Below are positions 48,001-55,163 of a DNA stretch of 64,000 nucleotides, piece after piece; positions within the stretch are counted from its first letter, which is position 1; every line of letters starts with the position of its first letter. The DNA is taken from the NCBI GenBank assembly GCA_020137815.1, contig CM035360.1, positions 4,203,558 through 4,267,557 on the forward strand, given 5' to 3'. The notes beneath the pieces were generated by a model, which was not told the DNA's origin, ran no database searches, and was given only the letters and a program-made list of their open reading frames with translations. The DNA is from Hormiphora californensis. Taxonomy: Eukaryota > Ctenophora > Tentaculata > Cydippida > Pleurobrachiidae. Made by a program: the position numbers and the translations under genes.

Positions 48001-50222
48001 AGAGGCCCCACCCCATCCCACATTTTCTCCCTCTCCTTACCCAAGGTGCCCCTGTCCCTAGCACCACAAACCCTCTCCTTACCCAAGGTGCCCCTGTCCC
48101 TAGCACCCCAAACCCTCTCCTTACCCTAAGTGCCCCTGTCCCTAGTGCCCCAAACCCTCTCCTTACCCAAGGTGCCCCTGTCCCTAGTGCCCCAACCCTC
48201 TCCTTGCCTTTTCCGACCCTCCCTTTTATAGAATTAAAAAAAAAGGGTTTGAACAAAACAATCCTCTCCACCCCCCCCCCCATAGAGCCAACTCCACAGA
48301 TTCTCACTCTACTTACCTAAGCTACCCCTGTCCCCAGTGCCCCCAACCCTCTACTTACCTAAGCTACCCTTGTTGAACTTCATGTGGTAGAGTTCCTCAC
48401 TCTACTTACCTAAGCTACCCTTGTTGAACTTCATGTGGTAGAGGTACTCACTCTACTTACCTAAGCTACCCTTGTTGAACTTCATGTGGTAGAGGTACTC
48501 ACTCTACTTACCTAAGCTACCCCTGTCCCCAGTGCCCCCAACCCTCTACTTACCTAAGCTACCCTTGTTGAACTTCATGTGGTAGAGCTCCTCACTCTAC
48601 TTACCTAAGCTACCCTTGTTGAACTTCATGTGGTAGAGGTACTCCCTCTACTTACCCAAGCTACCCTTGTTGAACTTCATGTGGTAGAGGTACTCACTCT
48701 ACTTACCTAAGCTACCCTTGTTGAACTTCATGTGGTAGAGGTACTCACTCTACTTACCTAAGCTACCCTTGTTGAACTTCATGTGGTAGAGTTCCTCACT
48801 CTACTTACCTAAGCTACCCTTGTTGAACTTCATGTGGTAGAGGTACTCACTCTACTTACCTAAGCTACCCTTGTTGAACTTCATGTGGTAGAGCTCCTCA
48901 CTCTACTTACCTAAGCTACCCTTGTTGAACTTCATGTGGTAGAGCTACTCACTCTACTTACCTAAGCTACCCTTGTTGAACTTCATGTGGTAGAGTTCCT
49001 CACTCTACTTACCCAAGCTACCCTTGTTGAACTTCATGTGGTAGAGTTCCTCACTCTACTTACCTAAGCTACCCTTGTTGAACTTCATGTGGTAGAGCTC
49101 CTCGTCAACCAGGAGGGAAGATCCGGGGATCATACCGAGAACGGGACGGACAATGAAGGAGAGGGCCCAGGTACCGATAATAAAGAAATAGGAGGCGATG
49201 ACAAGATTTAGGTGTTCGGCAGATAGGTACTAGAGGGAGGGGTTGGAGTTATTTGGAGGGAGAATGAGATTATTGGAATTTGTTAAAGTCAACCTTGAAA
49301 TGGTCTGAGGACTAATTTAAATTTAATTAGTACTAATTAAATATGTACCTTGACAATAATGTAGATACCGAATAGCATTCCACTAGCCATGATCGGGAAC
49401 ATATACACATCTTTAGTAGACATTACCTCTATCTGGGTACCACTCTCCTAAAAAGTGGGAATTAGGGGAAGAGGGGGCTGGGGAGAGGAGTGGGTGGTTA
49501 GGGGAGGGAGTGATTGGGGGAAGAGGGGGATGGGGAGGTGAGTGGGTGGTTAGGGGAAGATGGGGCTGGGAAGGTAAGGGGTCAGGGGAGTGATCATCAG
49601 ACTCTGCTTCCAAATCATTTACCATTTCCTTACGTTAGTATCTCGATGATACACAAAGCTGGTATGTGATATGCATCCTACCTTTGTTATGCTCTAACTC
49701 TCCTTTACAGAGTCTAGCTAGGCAATCCTACCTTAGATTTCTTGTGGTACGTGATGCAATGCATCCTACCTTTGATTTCCTGTGGTACGTAATGCAATGC
49801 ATCCTACCTTTGATTTCCTGTGGTACGTGATGGATCTGAAGGACCCCCAGATGATGGGCACAATCGCCATCATGAAGAGGCTGAAGTAGGCCAGGGCCAA
49901 TCCCTCAGTGCTCGCTACTGCCCGGCCCGTCAAGTTCTTAACCACCTGAGAGGAAGTGGGAGCTGATTAGTAACAACTGAGGAAGTGGGAGCTGATTAGT
50001 AACAACTGAGGAAGTGGGAGGTTGATTAGTAGTGAAGTACGGGGTTTGTGTTACGAAATAATGAGCGATGTATGGCTGAAGAAAAATCTGAAAAACACCA
50101 AGTGTGTTGTTGAGTATCACTAATCTCTCATATACTTTGTAAATTACAATTTGTACAAATATAATAATTACCTCTGGTAAAACCTCTTCAGGGGCTGTCA
50201 CGGGTACTTCTACATCTGCCAT
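31979..50222 (-). CDS. HM13: HM13, signal peptide peptidase
   Basis: An intramembrane aspartyl protease of the ER that clears signal peptides. Ten exons join in phase to 366 aa (human 377): 50172-50222, 49808-49945, 49349-49447, 49064-49229, 33523-33608, 33082-33152, 32786-32898, 32534-32654, 32216-32382 and 31979-32067. Catalytic motifs are intact: FFYDIFWVFG (YD), MLGLGDIVLPG (GLGD) and AAQPALLYLVP (PAL). The C-terminus KKTE fits a dilysine ER-retrieval signal. The N-terminus MADVEVPVTAPEEVLPE precedes a membrane segment beginning GLALAYFSLFMM. Intron 4 is 15.4 kb and holds the DSL gene cluster on the opposite strand. Exons 2, 3 and 4 are bordered by tandem repeats that duplicate their own splice junctions. 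The start codon follows the acceptor-like TTAGCTGCAG by 9 bases. Confidence 0.95.
33281..33298. repeat. poly(C) tract
   Basis: A run of 17 or so C in HM13 intron 5. It is a likely site of length error. Confidence 0.9.
33609..34234. other. HM13 intron 4, right-hand start, no gene seen
   Basis: AT-rich sequence with a short tandem ACCA run (33765-33782). No exon signature on either strand. Confidence 0.5.
34235..35224. mobile_element. 990-bp foldback element upstream of DSL gene A
   Basis: The left end CTCGACCAAAACGCGGAG and the inverted right end (35206-35224) match, and the matching extends about 230 bases inward through ATGTAATTACATGTAATTA-type sequence. The block at 34540-34860 recurs inverted at 44995-45480 and again at 45755-45980. 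The interior also holds a CGACGAAACCGTCGTG motif near 34933, reminiscent of a retroelement 3' end. Confidence 0.65.
35315..37076 (+). CDS. DSL gene A: MNNL-like head, five DSL-like modules, one TM
   Basis: A type I membrane protein of 555 aa, resembling Notch ligands. Exon 1 (35315-35353) encodes the signal peptide MRLLILLLLLLLQ; exon 2 is 35448-37076. Residues 14-160 resemble the MNNL domain (ARGTFEIQFLEYSNPD, FYFKDFQ, MRATVSTSWEVWE). Five modules follow, each (Y/F)YPAG(N/D)C-x3-C, then C-x7-C-x8-C, the spacing of a DSL domain with a shorter middle loop. Linkers of the CDTCETGWDIGTNC type separate them. In module 1 a Cys is replaced (QLVYEDH). A TM helix (about 493-518, ILGGMISGLTVVLLAGL) precedes a basic stop-transfer RRR and a 35-residue tail with HDYVEMDDV, a YxxM motif. 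It lies inside HM13 intron 4, opposite strand. Ligand function is inferred. Confidence 0.8.
37077..38848. other. between DSL genes A and B, repeats only
   Basis: Four near-copies of a 20-base TCTGAATTTAGGGCAGG unit lie at about 37775-37850. A perfect short palindrome (CACCACAATGCGCAC with its inverse) lies at 38273-38306. The sequence 38580-38790 repeats the block found upstream of genes A and D. No extra gene is supported. Confidence 0.55.
38849..40126 (+). pseudogene. DSL gene B: four DSL modules, signal-peptide exon lost
   Basis: Homology to gene A starts abruptly at IQFLEYSNPNCSES (38849), immediately after a TAG. The signal-peptide exon, the intron and about ten codons are missing; the upstream gene-flank sequence is joined straight to exon 2. 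The rest is open: an MNNL-like region with one segment altered (VLACKRNVFF), four DSL-like modules, the TM helix and a YVEM tail ending TSEPGV. Without a signal peptide it cannot reach the surface unless a new 5' exon is used, so it is treated as a broken copy. The coding part is well preserved, which implies a recent event. Confidence 0.7.
40127..40739. other. duplicated 3' flank of DSL genes
   Basis: This is near-identical to 47570-48300 downstream of gene D, including GATCGCAAAAGGCGTACCCTC and a tandem CTTACCCAAGGTGCCCCTGTCC block (40540-40630). Gene C has the first part of the same flank. It marks a segmental duplication of gene plus flank plus array. Confidence 0.75.
40740..41080. repeat. 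51-bp array derived from HM13 exon 4/intron boundary (small copy)
   Basis: About six units of CTACCCTTGTTGAACTTCAT...CTTACCTAAG. On the minus strand each reads as the end of HM13 exon 4 (LYHMKFNKGSL) followed by GTAAGTAGAG. It was carried here by segmental duplication and now sits inside HM13 intron 4. Confidence 0.9.
41081..41755 (+). pseudogene. DSL gene C: 3' half only, fused to the HM13-derived array
   Basis: Homology begins at IGTNCTTCADDYYPARDC, directly abutting the last repeat unit of the HM13-derived array, so the MNNL head and signal peptide are gone. Three DSL-like modules remain, followed by the TM helix and a tail identical in type to gene A (HDYVEMDDVTNKPI). The open frame shows no internal stop. 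It is a truncated copy whose 5' boundary is a recombination junction. Confidence 0.75.
41756..42336. other. DSL 3' flank and unrelated spacer
   Basis: 41760-42010 is the duplicated 3' flank. 42190-42237 (GAAAACGTGTCAATGAAGTG...) is shared with 38325-38365. No gene is seen. Confidence 0.5.
42507..42961. mobile_element. 455-bp hairpin element made of inverted tandem repeats
   Basis: The left half repeats CACCACAATCAAGAGAGACC about six times. The right half is its reverse complement, ending TTACGGTTCCTTA against the starting TAAGGAACCATAA. The copy of the host element at about 53270 lacks it (CTGCTAATTAGACGG), giving an empty-site comparison. The open frames over it are palindrome artefacts. 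Confidence 0.8.
43376..44453 (-). mobile_element. 5'-truncated REL-endonuclease LINE with 12-bp target duplication
   Basis: GCCGGTATAACT stands on both sides (43364-43375 and 44454-44465). At the left, the 3' end of the minus-strand element, a G/T homopolymer (CCCC then AAAA on the element strand) forms a short tail. The element copy at 53 kb has the uninterrupted sequence. Confidence 0.85.
43481..44413 (-). CDS. C-terminal region of LINE ORF2: zinc knuckle plus restriction-like endonuclease
   Basis: The 310-aa open frame includes WLTCLPLQALNFTLNRQEW, a Cys/His cluster (CVCGEENSIDHSISC, about residues 105-119) and a nuclease-like core. In that core ARLDI is followed about 14 residues later by YFDVRV, the R/K-x-D ... 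D pattern of the restriction-like endonuclease found at the C-terminus of R2/NeSL-type LINEs. FTPLVMSTTGGLGREF is another block common in such proteins from aquatic animals. Reverse transcriptase is missing through 5' truncation. The frame is intact to the stop, so insertion is recent. The family name is from motif memory. Confidence 0.75.
   Translation of the reverse strand: MSAAVLGQHETFQVDKNQQTEKSSIIRRTKNDIHHQKIEEIRSKMTSAESRNLDLLSEKGASSWLTCLPLQALNFTLNRQEWHDALSARYNLTLTGEALPTNCVCGEENSIDHSISCKIGGFVCFRHNNVRDFIASEFSNVCHDTKFEPHLLNVRGMSLPEGTITADGARLDISTRDFWSSMDNTYFDVRVFNPRVASNSNQAISKVYEKHEREKKTGYLHRVIEVEKSSFTPLVMSTTGGLGREFKNTLKQLADKKAKKTGYTYDQCIRYLRLRLSFAMVRSITVSIRGHRGRLRGEGSRDEQLYQVGQ
44716..46381. 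repeat. repeat complex upstream of DSL gene D
   Basis: An (AT)n tract (44938-44998) is followed by two related copies of the 34.5-kb repeat (about 45000-45747 and 45748-46215), each ending GTTTTGGTCGAG. Short runs of AACCATAAACCATA separate them. A second (AT)n run lies at about 46214-46240. No coding sequence is supported; the small frames are shared repeat sequence. Confidence 0.75.
46382..47569 (+). CDS. DSL gene D: MNNL-like head, two DSL-like modules, one TM
   Basis: Two exons (46382-46420 and 46517-47569) give 363 aa. The signal peptide MRLLILLFLLLLQ, the MNNL-like region (ARGTFEIQFLEYSNPDYSES...FPMRATVGTSWDV) and the EGF-like linker CKEKWEGSICDIC match gene A. Only two DSL-like modules follow (DNYYPAGDCSVHC and DNFYPAGDCTVHC), with a GLQCYFC linker. 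The TM helix and the tail HDYVEMDDVTDKPI are conserved. A YVYV insertion within the head (WDVYVYVWE) comes from a small tandem duplication. It is the shortest complete paralog, in the same orientation as A-C. Confidence 0.8.
47570..48300. other. duplicated 3' flank with GTAAGG-containing repeat
   Basis: Near-copy of 40127-40739. At about 48030-48200 five units of CCTTACCCAAGGTGCCCCTGTCCCTAG occur. On the minus (HM13) strand each has TTGG|GTAAGGAG, a donor-like string. The Gly-rich frame over it is a repeat artefact. Confidence 0.7.
48301..49110. repeat. 51-bp minisatellite carrying the HM13 exon 4 donor, about 15 copies
   Basis: The unit on the minus strand is TCTACCACATGAAGTTCAAC...GGTAGCTTAG followed by GTAAGTAGAGTGAG. 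It contains the last 33 or so coding bases of exon 4 and its 5' splice site, repeated downstream of the genuine exon. Some units carry a GTCCCCAGTGCC spacer. Variation is low, so expansion is recent. Confidence 0.95.
49449..49590. repeat. tandem pyrimidine/branch-point repeat before HM13 exon 3
   Basis: On the minus strand CCTAACCACCCACT plus a C/T tract is repeated about three times just upstream of the exon 3 acceptor (TTTTTAG at 49448-49450). Confidence 0.75.
49734..49826. repeat. three copies of the HM13 exon 2 end plus donor
   Basis: On the minus strand ACGTACCACAGGAAATCAAAG|GTAGGATGCATTGCAT-type units follow one another. The first is the real exon 2 end (49808); two downstream copies repeat exon end and donor with few changes. 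Confidence 0.88.
49946..50032. repeat. three copies of the HM13 exon 2 acceptor region
   Basis: On the minus strand TTACTAATCAGCTCCCACTT...CTCAG recurs three times. TACTAAT is a consensus branch point; the last copy ends in the used acceptor (49946). Confidence 0.85.
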
Positions 50223-51285
50223 GGTCTCTCTGCTGCAGCTAATATGAGGGGTTATGTTAATACGGTATGTATAGCTTACAAGGTTTTGCGGTTTGTTTCC
50301 GGGTTCGGTGTGGGCTGTGGGGGTTGATATGGGGGGTTGGTTCGGTATGGGGGTTGATAGAAACATATAGATATTGTGAAAATCGTGCAATCACTGCGCT
50401 GGCAAGCGCAAAGGTTGCCATTCCCCCTCCCCCAAACAGCAAAGCGCCGCCAGAAACGCAGTTATACGTTTTATGGGTGTTTTGACTGAAAACCCAGATT
50501 TCAGAAGGCTATAGCATGGCTCCCATTCATCCGTTTGACTTGAAATTTGGAATGTATACCCGGCTCGGGGTAATTAACTTAAGTTCAAAATTTCAAGTCT
50601 CTATCTCATCTGGAACTGAAGTTACAGACAGGTCCCATTTGCCCTAGATTCAGTGTAACACATATGCGCGCGCGTACGCGCATAGGAGAGACGCTTTTTA
50701 TAAACCATATTCACGCCAAACGAAAAGAGATAGAAACTTCTCGTTTTCACAGCTGGTAGATCTACTGGATGTGTGTGCATTAGTCGATGTGGCGTCCCTT
50801 TTCATCGCCAGGAACGTCCTACAGAACGTCTTAAAATCGTCATTTTTCAGACTCTGACCAGAATTCTTTGAGCTCAATTTACAGCCTGAAGACGGATTCT
50901 AATCGAAAAACGAAGACTATATCATGGAAAGAGAATTGTCTAAACTTTCAGAAACTATATTGCGAATTTTCAAAACCAGACGTATAAGGGTCTTAAAACG
51001 CGTCTAAAGTATTATGACTGCTTAAAATTAGATATGACGATAAGGGGTTTTTCACCATAGCAGACTCAAATCTCATCTAATCAATCTCAAACTTGGTCAG
51101 TATCTTCATCTAAATAATCCCGATGATATGACGTCAAAATTTTGACGTCATGACGTCGTGACGTCATTTTATGACGTCAAAATGACGTTAAAAATGAAAA
51201 AAATCAACTTAGCGATTCCATCCTCTCCGTACTTGTTCTATGTGCTACATCTAAATGGATAAAAAAATCCCAAAAATGATGCAAA
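50223..51285. promoter_or_regulatory. HM13 upstream region with CRE-like cluster
   Basis: Noncoding sequence upstream of HM13. At 51128-51190 four perfect TGACGTCA sites and two near-matches occur within about 60 bases, partly as the palindrome TGACGTCAAAATTTTGACGT. CREB/ATF binding is possible but untested. No TATA box was identified. Confidence 0.4.
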
Positions 51286-51490
51286 TTATACCAAAACTAA
51301 TTGAAATTAGTAGGCCGGAAAGGTTGCCCTATGATTTGAGCTACCTTTGCCACCGTAACATTCACAGGGTAAAAACAGGGTATAACAGATGCTTCGTCTA
51401 TCTTCAAAAGGAAGTGTACTGGTGCCAAAGGTAGCTCAAATCATAGGGCAACCTTTCCGGCCTACTAATTTCAATTAGTTTTGGTATAAT
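51286..51490. mobile_element. 205-bp foldback MITE
   Basis: Arms of about 65 bases (51286-51350 and 51424-51490) are almost exact inverse copies, beginning TTATACCAAAACTAATTG. The loop is AT-rich. Confidence 0.85.
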
Positions 51491-51843
51491 ATATAAATAC
51501 TTTTTATAAAGGTTATTTACAGCAATAAAAAGTCATACAAATAACTAGAAATAAATAGCTGTCAGCACTTCTACCGACTATATCTGGTAGAAATGTGAAA
51601 ACTGAAATGTGAAAACTGAAAAGGGGTCTAACAAATTAGAACACGCCCCTCTCAAAACACATTCCTATTGTAATGTTCCCCTCAACTCTAGGAACCGGCT
51701 ATAATATCAGATCGAATAGAAATATCGGAGTAGTAGTTCCTCTTCCTCAACACCCGACGGGTATCTGGCCAGAGCAATCAATGTTCAGAAGAACAGCCTT
51801 GAGGTTGGTCCTAACTAGTCCAGGACACTCTGTAACCAACCTC

Positions 51844-54800
51844 CTAAATAGCGGCACTGCCTGCTTCAATCTCCATCTCGCTCCCACCAACACCACTTAA
51901 CCGCTGAAGGAGGATGGAGATACTGGCAAGAGAGGCCATGTCCTCGCTGTCGGAGAGGATCTCCTAGAAGGGTTGGCAGTTGGCCAATTAGAGTTGTGAC
52001 GTCATCTGACAGTAGGACCAGGGTCGTTAGGACGGAGGGTTGGAGAAGGGGGTCTGTTAGACAGTCAAACAGGATCTGTGAAAGAGAAGGGGGGGTGTTA
52101 GACAGTCAAACAGGATCTGTGAAAGAGAAGGGGGTCTGTTAGACAGTCAAACAGGATCTGTGAAAGAGAAGGGGGTCTGTTAGACAGTCAAACAGGATCT
52201 GGGAAAGAAAAGGGGGTCTGTTACACAGTCAAACAGGATCTGTGAAAGAGAAGGGGGTCTGTTAGACAGTCAAACAGGATCTGTGAAAGAGAAGGGGGTC
52301 TGTTAGATAGTCAAACAGGATCTGGGAAAGAGAAGGGGGTCTGTTAAACAGTCAAACAGGATCTGTGAAAGAGAAGGGGGTCTGTTAGATAGTCAAACAG
52401 GATCTGGGAAAGAGAAGGGGGTCTGTTAAACAGTCAAACAGGATCTGTGAAAGAGAAGGGGGTGTGTTAGATAGTCAAACAGGATCTGTGAAAGAGAAGG
52501 CGGTCTGTTAGACAGTCAAACAGGATCTGTGAAAGAGAAGGGGGTCTGTTAGACAGTCAAACAGGATCTGTGAAAGAGAAGGGGGTCTGTTAGACAGTCA
52601 AACAGGATCTGGGAAAGAGAAGGGGGTCTGTTAGATAGTCAAACAGGGGGGTGTGTTAGACAACAGCATCTGAAATAAGAGATACAGCTCTTTTCAATAA
52701 ACAGTCTCCGGATAACAATTAACTCGTCCCATAATGTGACACGTCTGACTTCCCATATAAAACCTCCCAAGAAAATATTGCTCTTTATAATAAAGAGCCT
52801 TTATACCCTAACAAACTATATCTCTACCCATTATACCCTAACATTTCTACCCATAATACCCTAAAAAACTATATCTCTACCCATAATATCCTAACATCTC
52901 TACCCATTATACCTGGTTAGCATTGTTGTCTGTTAAAATCTCCCTCGCCCCATCTCCCTGTATATCAGCACCCAGCTGCTTCAAAACACGCTGTTGAACT
53001 GGCAACTGAAGAGAGGAGAATAATTGTTTAAAGTAAACCTCTTTTAAAATACAAATTAAAGTATTCAACATATATGTTGAATACTTTAATACAGTCGGAC
53101 CCCGATTTAGGGACCCCCGATTTAAGGACACCCCGATTTAGGGACAGGATTTTTTTCCCCCAAAAATTTTTGAGTTTTTTTGGGAAATTTTTTGTGAAAT
53201 TTTTCAAAAAGATTCCAGCCATGTCCGAATCGTGTTTCGAATCGGTGCATCTTATCGCATGTCCTTCTGCTAATTAGACGGTTTGGAACGAACCGATACG
53301 TGATCCCAATGGTGCCCATTGAATCACAAGTTCACCAAGGTCTAAGCGTCAAAATTTCGTTTCGATGGGGATCACGTTTCGATTCGTTCCGTCTAATTAG
53401 CAGCAGGACATGCGATAAGATGCACCGATTCGAAACACGATTCGGACGTGGCTGGTATACCTTTAAAAAATTTTATAACTTTTTTGCAAAATTTTACAGT
53501 ACGATTGTCAATGCTTTGATCGGTGCTCCCCATAAATTTTGAGAGAAAAAGTTATTTTGAAATTTTGATACTTCCTCACCCGCTTAGGGTGCCCCGATTC
53601 GGTATGGTATCACGTATCTGTTCGTTTTGAACCCGCTAATTAGACAGGATATCCAGTAAGTTGCACCGATTCGAAATACAAACCGGACGGGCTGGTATAA
53701 CTTAGAAAATTTTTCACATTTTTTTGAAAAAGAATTATTTTTTAATCAGAAATGATCATGTCATCAATACATGAATATTACATATAACAGTTAGAGGTGT
53801 CTTTAGTCTTAATAATATAGCATTTTGGGCAATAAAATAGGTTTTTTTGGGTCAAATATGGCTCACCCCGATTTAGTGGACACCCCGATTTAGTGGACAA
53901 GACCCTTTCCCCCGAGGGTGTCCCTAAATCGGGGTCCGACTGTATATGCATACCATTCACTATGTCAAATTAAGGAATCAATAATCAGAGGGCCAGGGGT
54001 TATCTATCACTGGTCGCACATAATTGGCAGTGAAATGAGCCTACCTCAGAGGTGGATCGTAAAATCAGACAGCAACTAAGCACTCTACAGTGAAGGTGGG
54101 GGCTGGTTAGATATTGACCCTGCACAGACATCAGAATCTCAGTTAACCTCCTAAAGATAGCTTTAACTGTTGAAGTGTGCTCCGTCCCCATGGCGACCAC
54201 ACATTTCACCGTTAACCGGAGAGCGGGGTATTGTGTCAGCACGGTTTGGTTTGTTGCCTCCTTGAGGTAGACCGTTAGGGAGGCGAGGAGAGAGGTGAGG
54301 TGAGAGGGTAGGTTGTCCGAGAACAAGGCGGTAAAGTGTTCCGAATCAAGATGTGACATAGACCGTAGAAGAAGGGATGTTAGCTCGGGATTTGTTGAAG
54401 AAACTGCTGGTTTTGGTTTTTTAACTACTTTTAGTTTTTCTGGTTTATTTTCCTTGTTCTCTTTCTCGTCAGATTTTATTTCCCGTTTTACCTCCGACAA
54501 CTTGATCAGATTTTTAACCCTCCCATTCGCGCTGTTCAACTGCTTCTCCAACCGGGCATTTAGCGAGTTCACGCCCTCACACTCGACCTTCAGCTCCCCG
54601 TGGCTTCGAGAGAGGTTCCTGAATGACTCCTTTAACCTCTTATTCTCACTTTTCAAATCAGAGATAATGGTTTGGAGATCCACAACAACCTTCTGAGTCC
54701 CCGCCTTCCAACCGTCCCATCTCTTCATCAACTCTCTCCTTAATCACCTCCAAATCTCTCTCCCTCATATCTAAATCTAACTGCCGTTTACTCGCCGCTT

Positions 54801-55011
54801 TCTCTCCCTCCGCAAGCTTTCTTTCCTTTTGTTTCAACACATCCAGAAGATCCTTGACCTCACTGCTCACACTGCTCATCTCCGCTATGAAGCTCTGCTG
54901 GATGAACTCATCAGGGGAGGGTCTACCCCAGAGCAGGCCAGACGTTGCTATGACGTCAGAGTGGATGGTGGGGGAGGAGGGTGCGGTCGAGTGGTGGAGA
55001 GAGGAATACAT
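51844..55011 (-). CDS. CCDC138: CCDC138-like coiled-coil protein
   Basis: A centrosome/centriolar-satellite type protein. Exons: 54045-55011, 52913-53005 and 51844-52075, giving about 429 aa after two one-base corrections (human 665; the long N-terminus is absent). A coiled coil covers KDLLDVLKQKERKLAEGEK to RLKESFRNL. The helical C-terminal half matches CCDC138: TVKAIFRRLTEIL, HLHCRVLSCCLIL, LFDCLTDPLLQP and SISILLQRLSGV. Frame breaks lie at 54698-54708 and 51961-51966. The intron between exons 1 and 2 holds an 851-bp MITE; the next intron ends in a 41-bp array of its own acceptor. The ATG follows an acceptor-like GTGTTACAG by one base, 152 bases after the APEX2 stop. Confidence 0.82.
52060..52650. 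repeat. 41-bp minisatellite carrying a complete 3' splice site, about 14 copies
   Basis: On the minus strand the unit is ATCCTGTTTGACTGTCTAAC, AGACCCCCTTCTC and TTTCACAG. It thus contains the first 14 bases of CCDC138 exon 3, a CTAAC branch-point match, a pyrimidine tract and CAG. The downstream-most unit (52076-52078) is the acceptor that joins the real exon. Confidence 0.95.
53092..53942. mobile_element. 851-bp pogo/Tigger-like non-autonomous element
   Basis: The ends CAGTCGGACCCCGATTTAG and the inverse are flanked by TA (53090-53091 and 53943-53944). Sub-terminal CCCCGATTTAGGGAC repeats occur. There is no transposase. It inserted in the CCDC138 intron and is the intact relative of the broken copy at 42.3-44.7 kb. 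Confidence 0.88.
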
Positions 55012-55163
55012 CCTGTAACACAACATATAATAATAGGGGGATATAAATTGCAAAATAGAGGGGGAGCTGCAGACAAACTGGAGAGAAACAAGGGAGATTA
55101 TTCATAGAAACTGTCAAATAAAAAGTTAAAATACAGTAAAAATATGAAAATAGGATAAATATA

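Noticed and set aside
47981-48307. Gly-rich minus-strand frame (GTGAPWVRRG repeats)
   Set aside because: Artefact of the CTTACCCAAGGTGCC tandem block in a DSL gene flank.
40740-49110. Regular 51-base repeats as a possible CRISPR array
   Set aside because: Units are contiguous without unique spacers and match an exon/intron boundary of HM13 in a eukaryotic locus.
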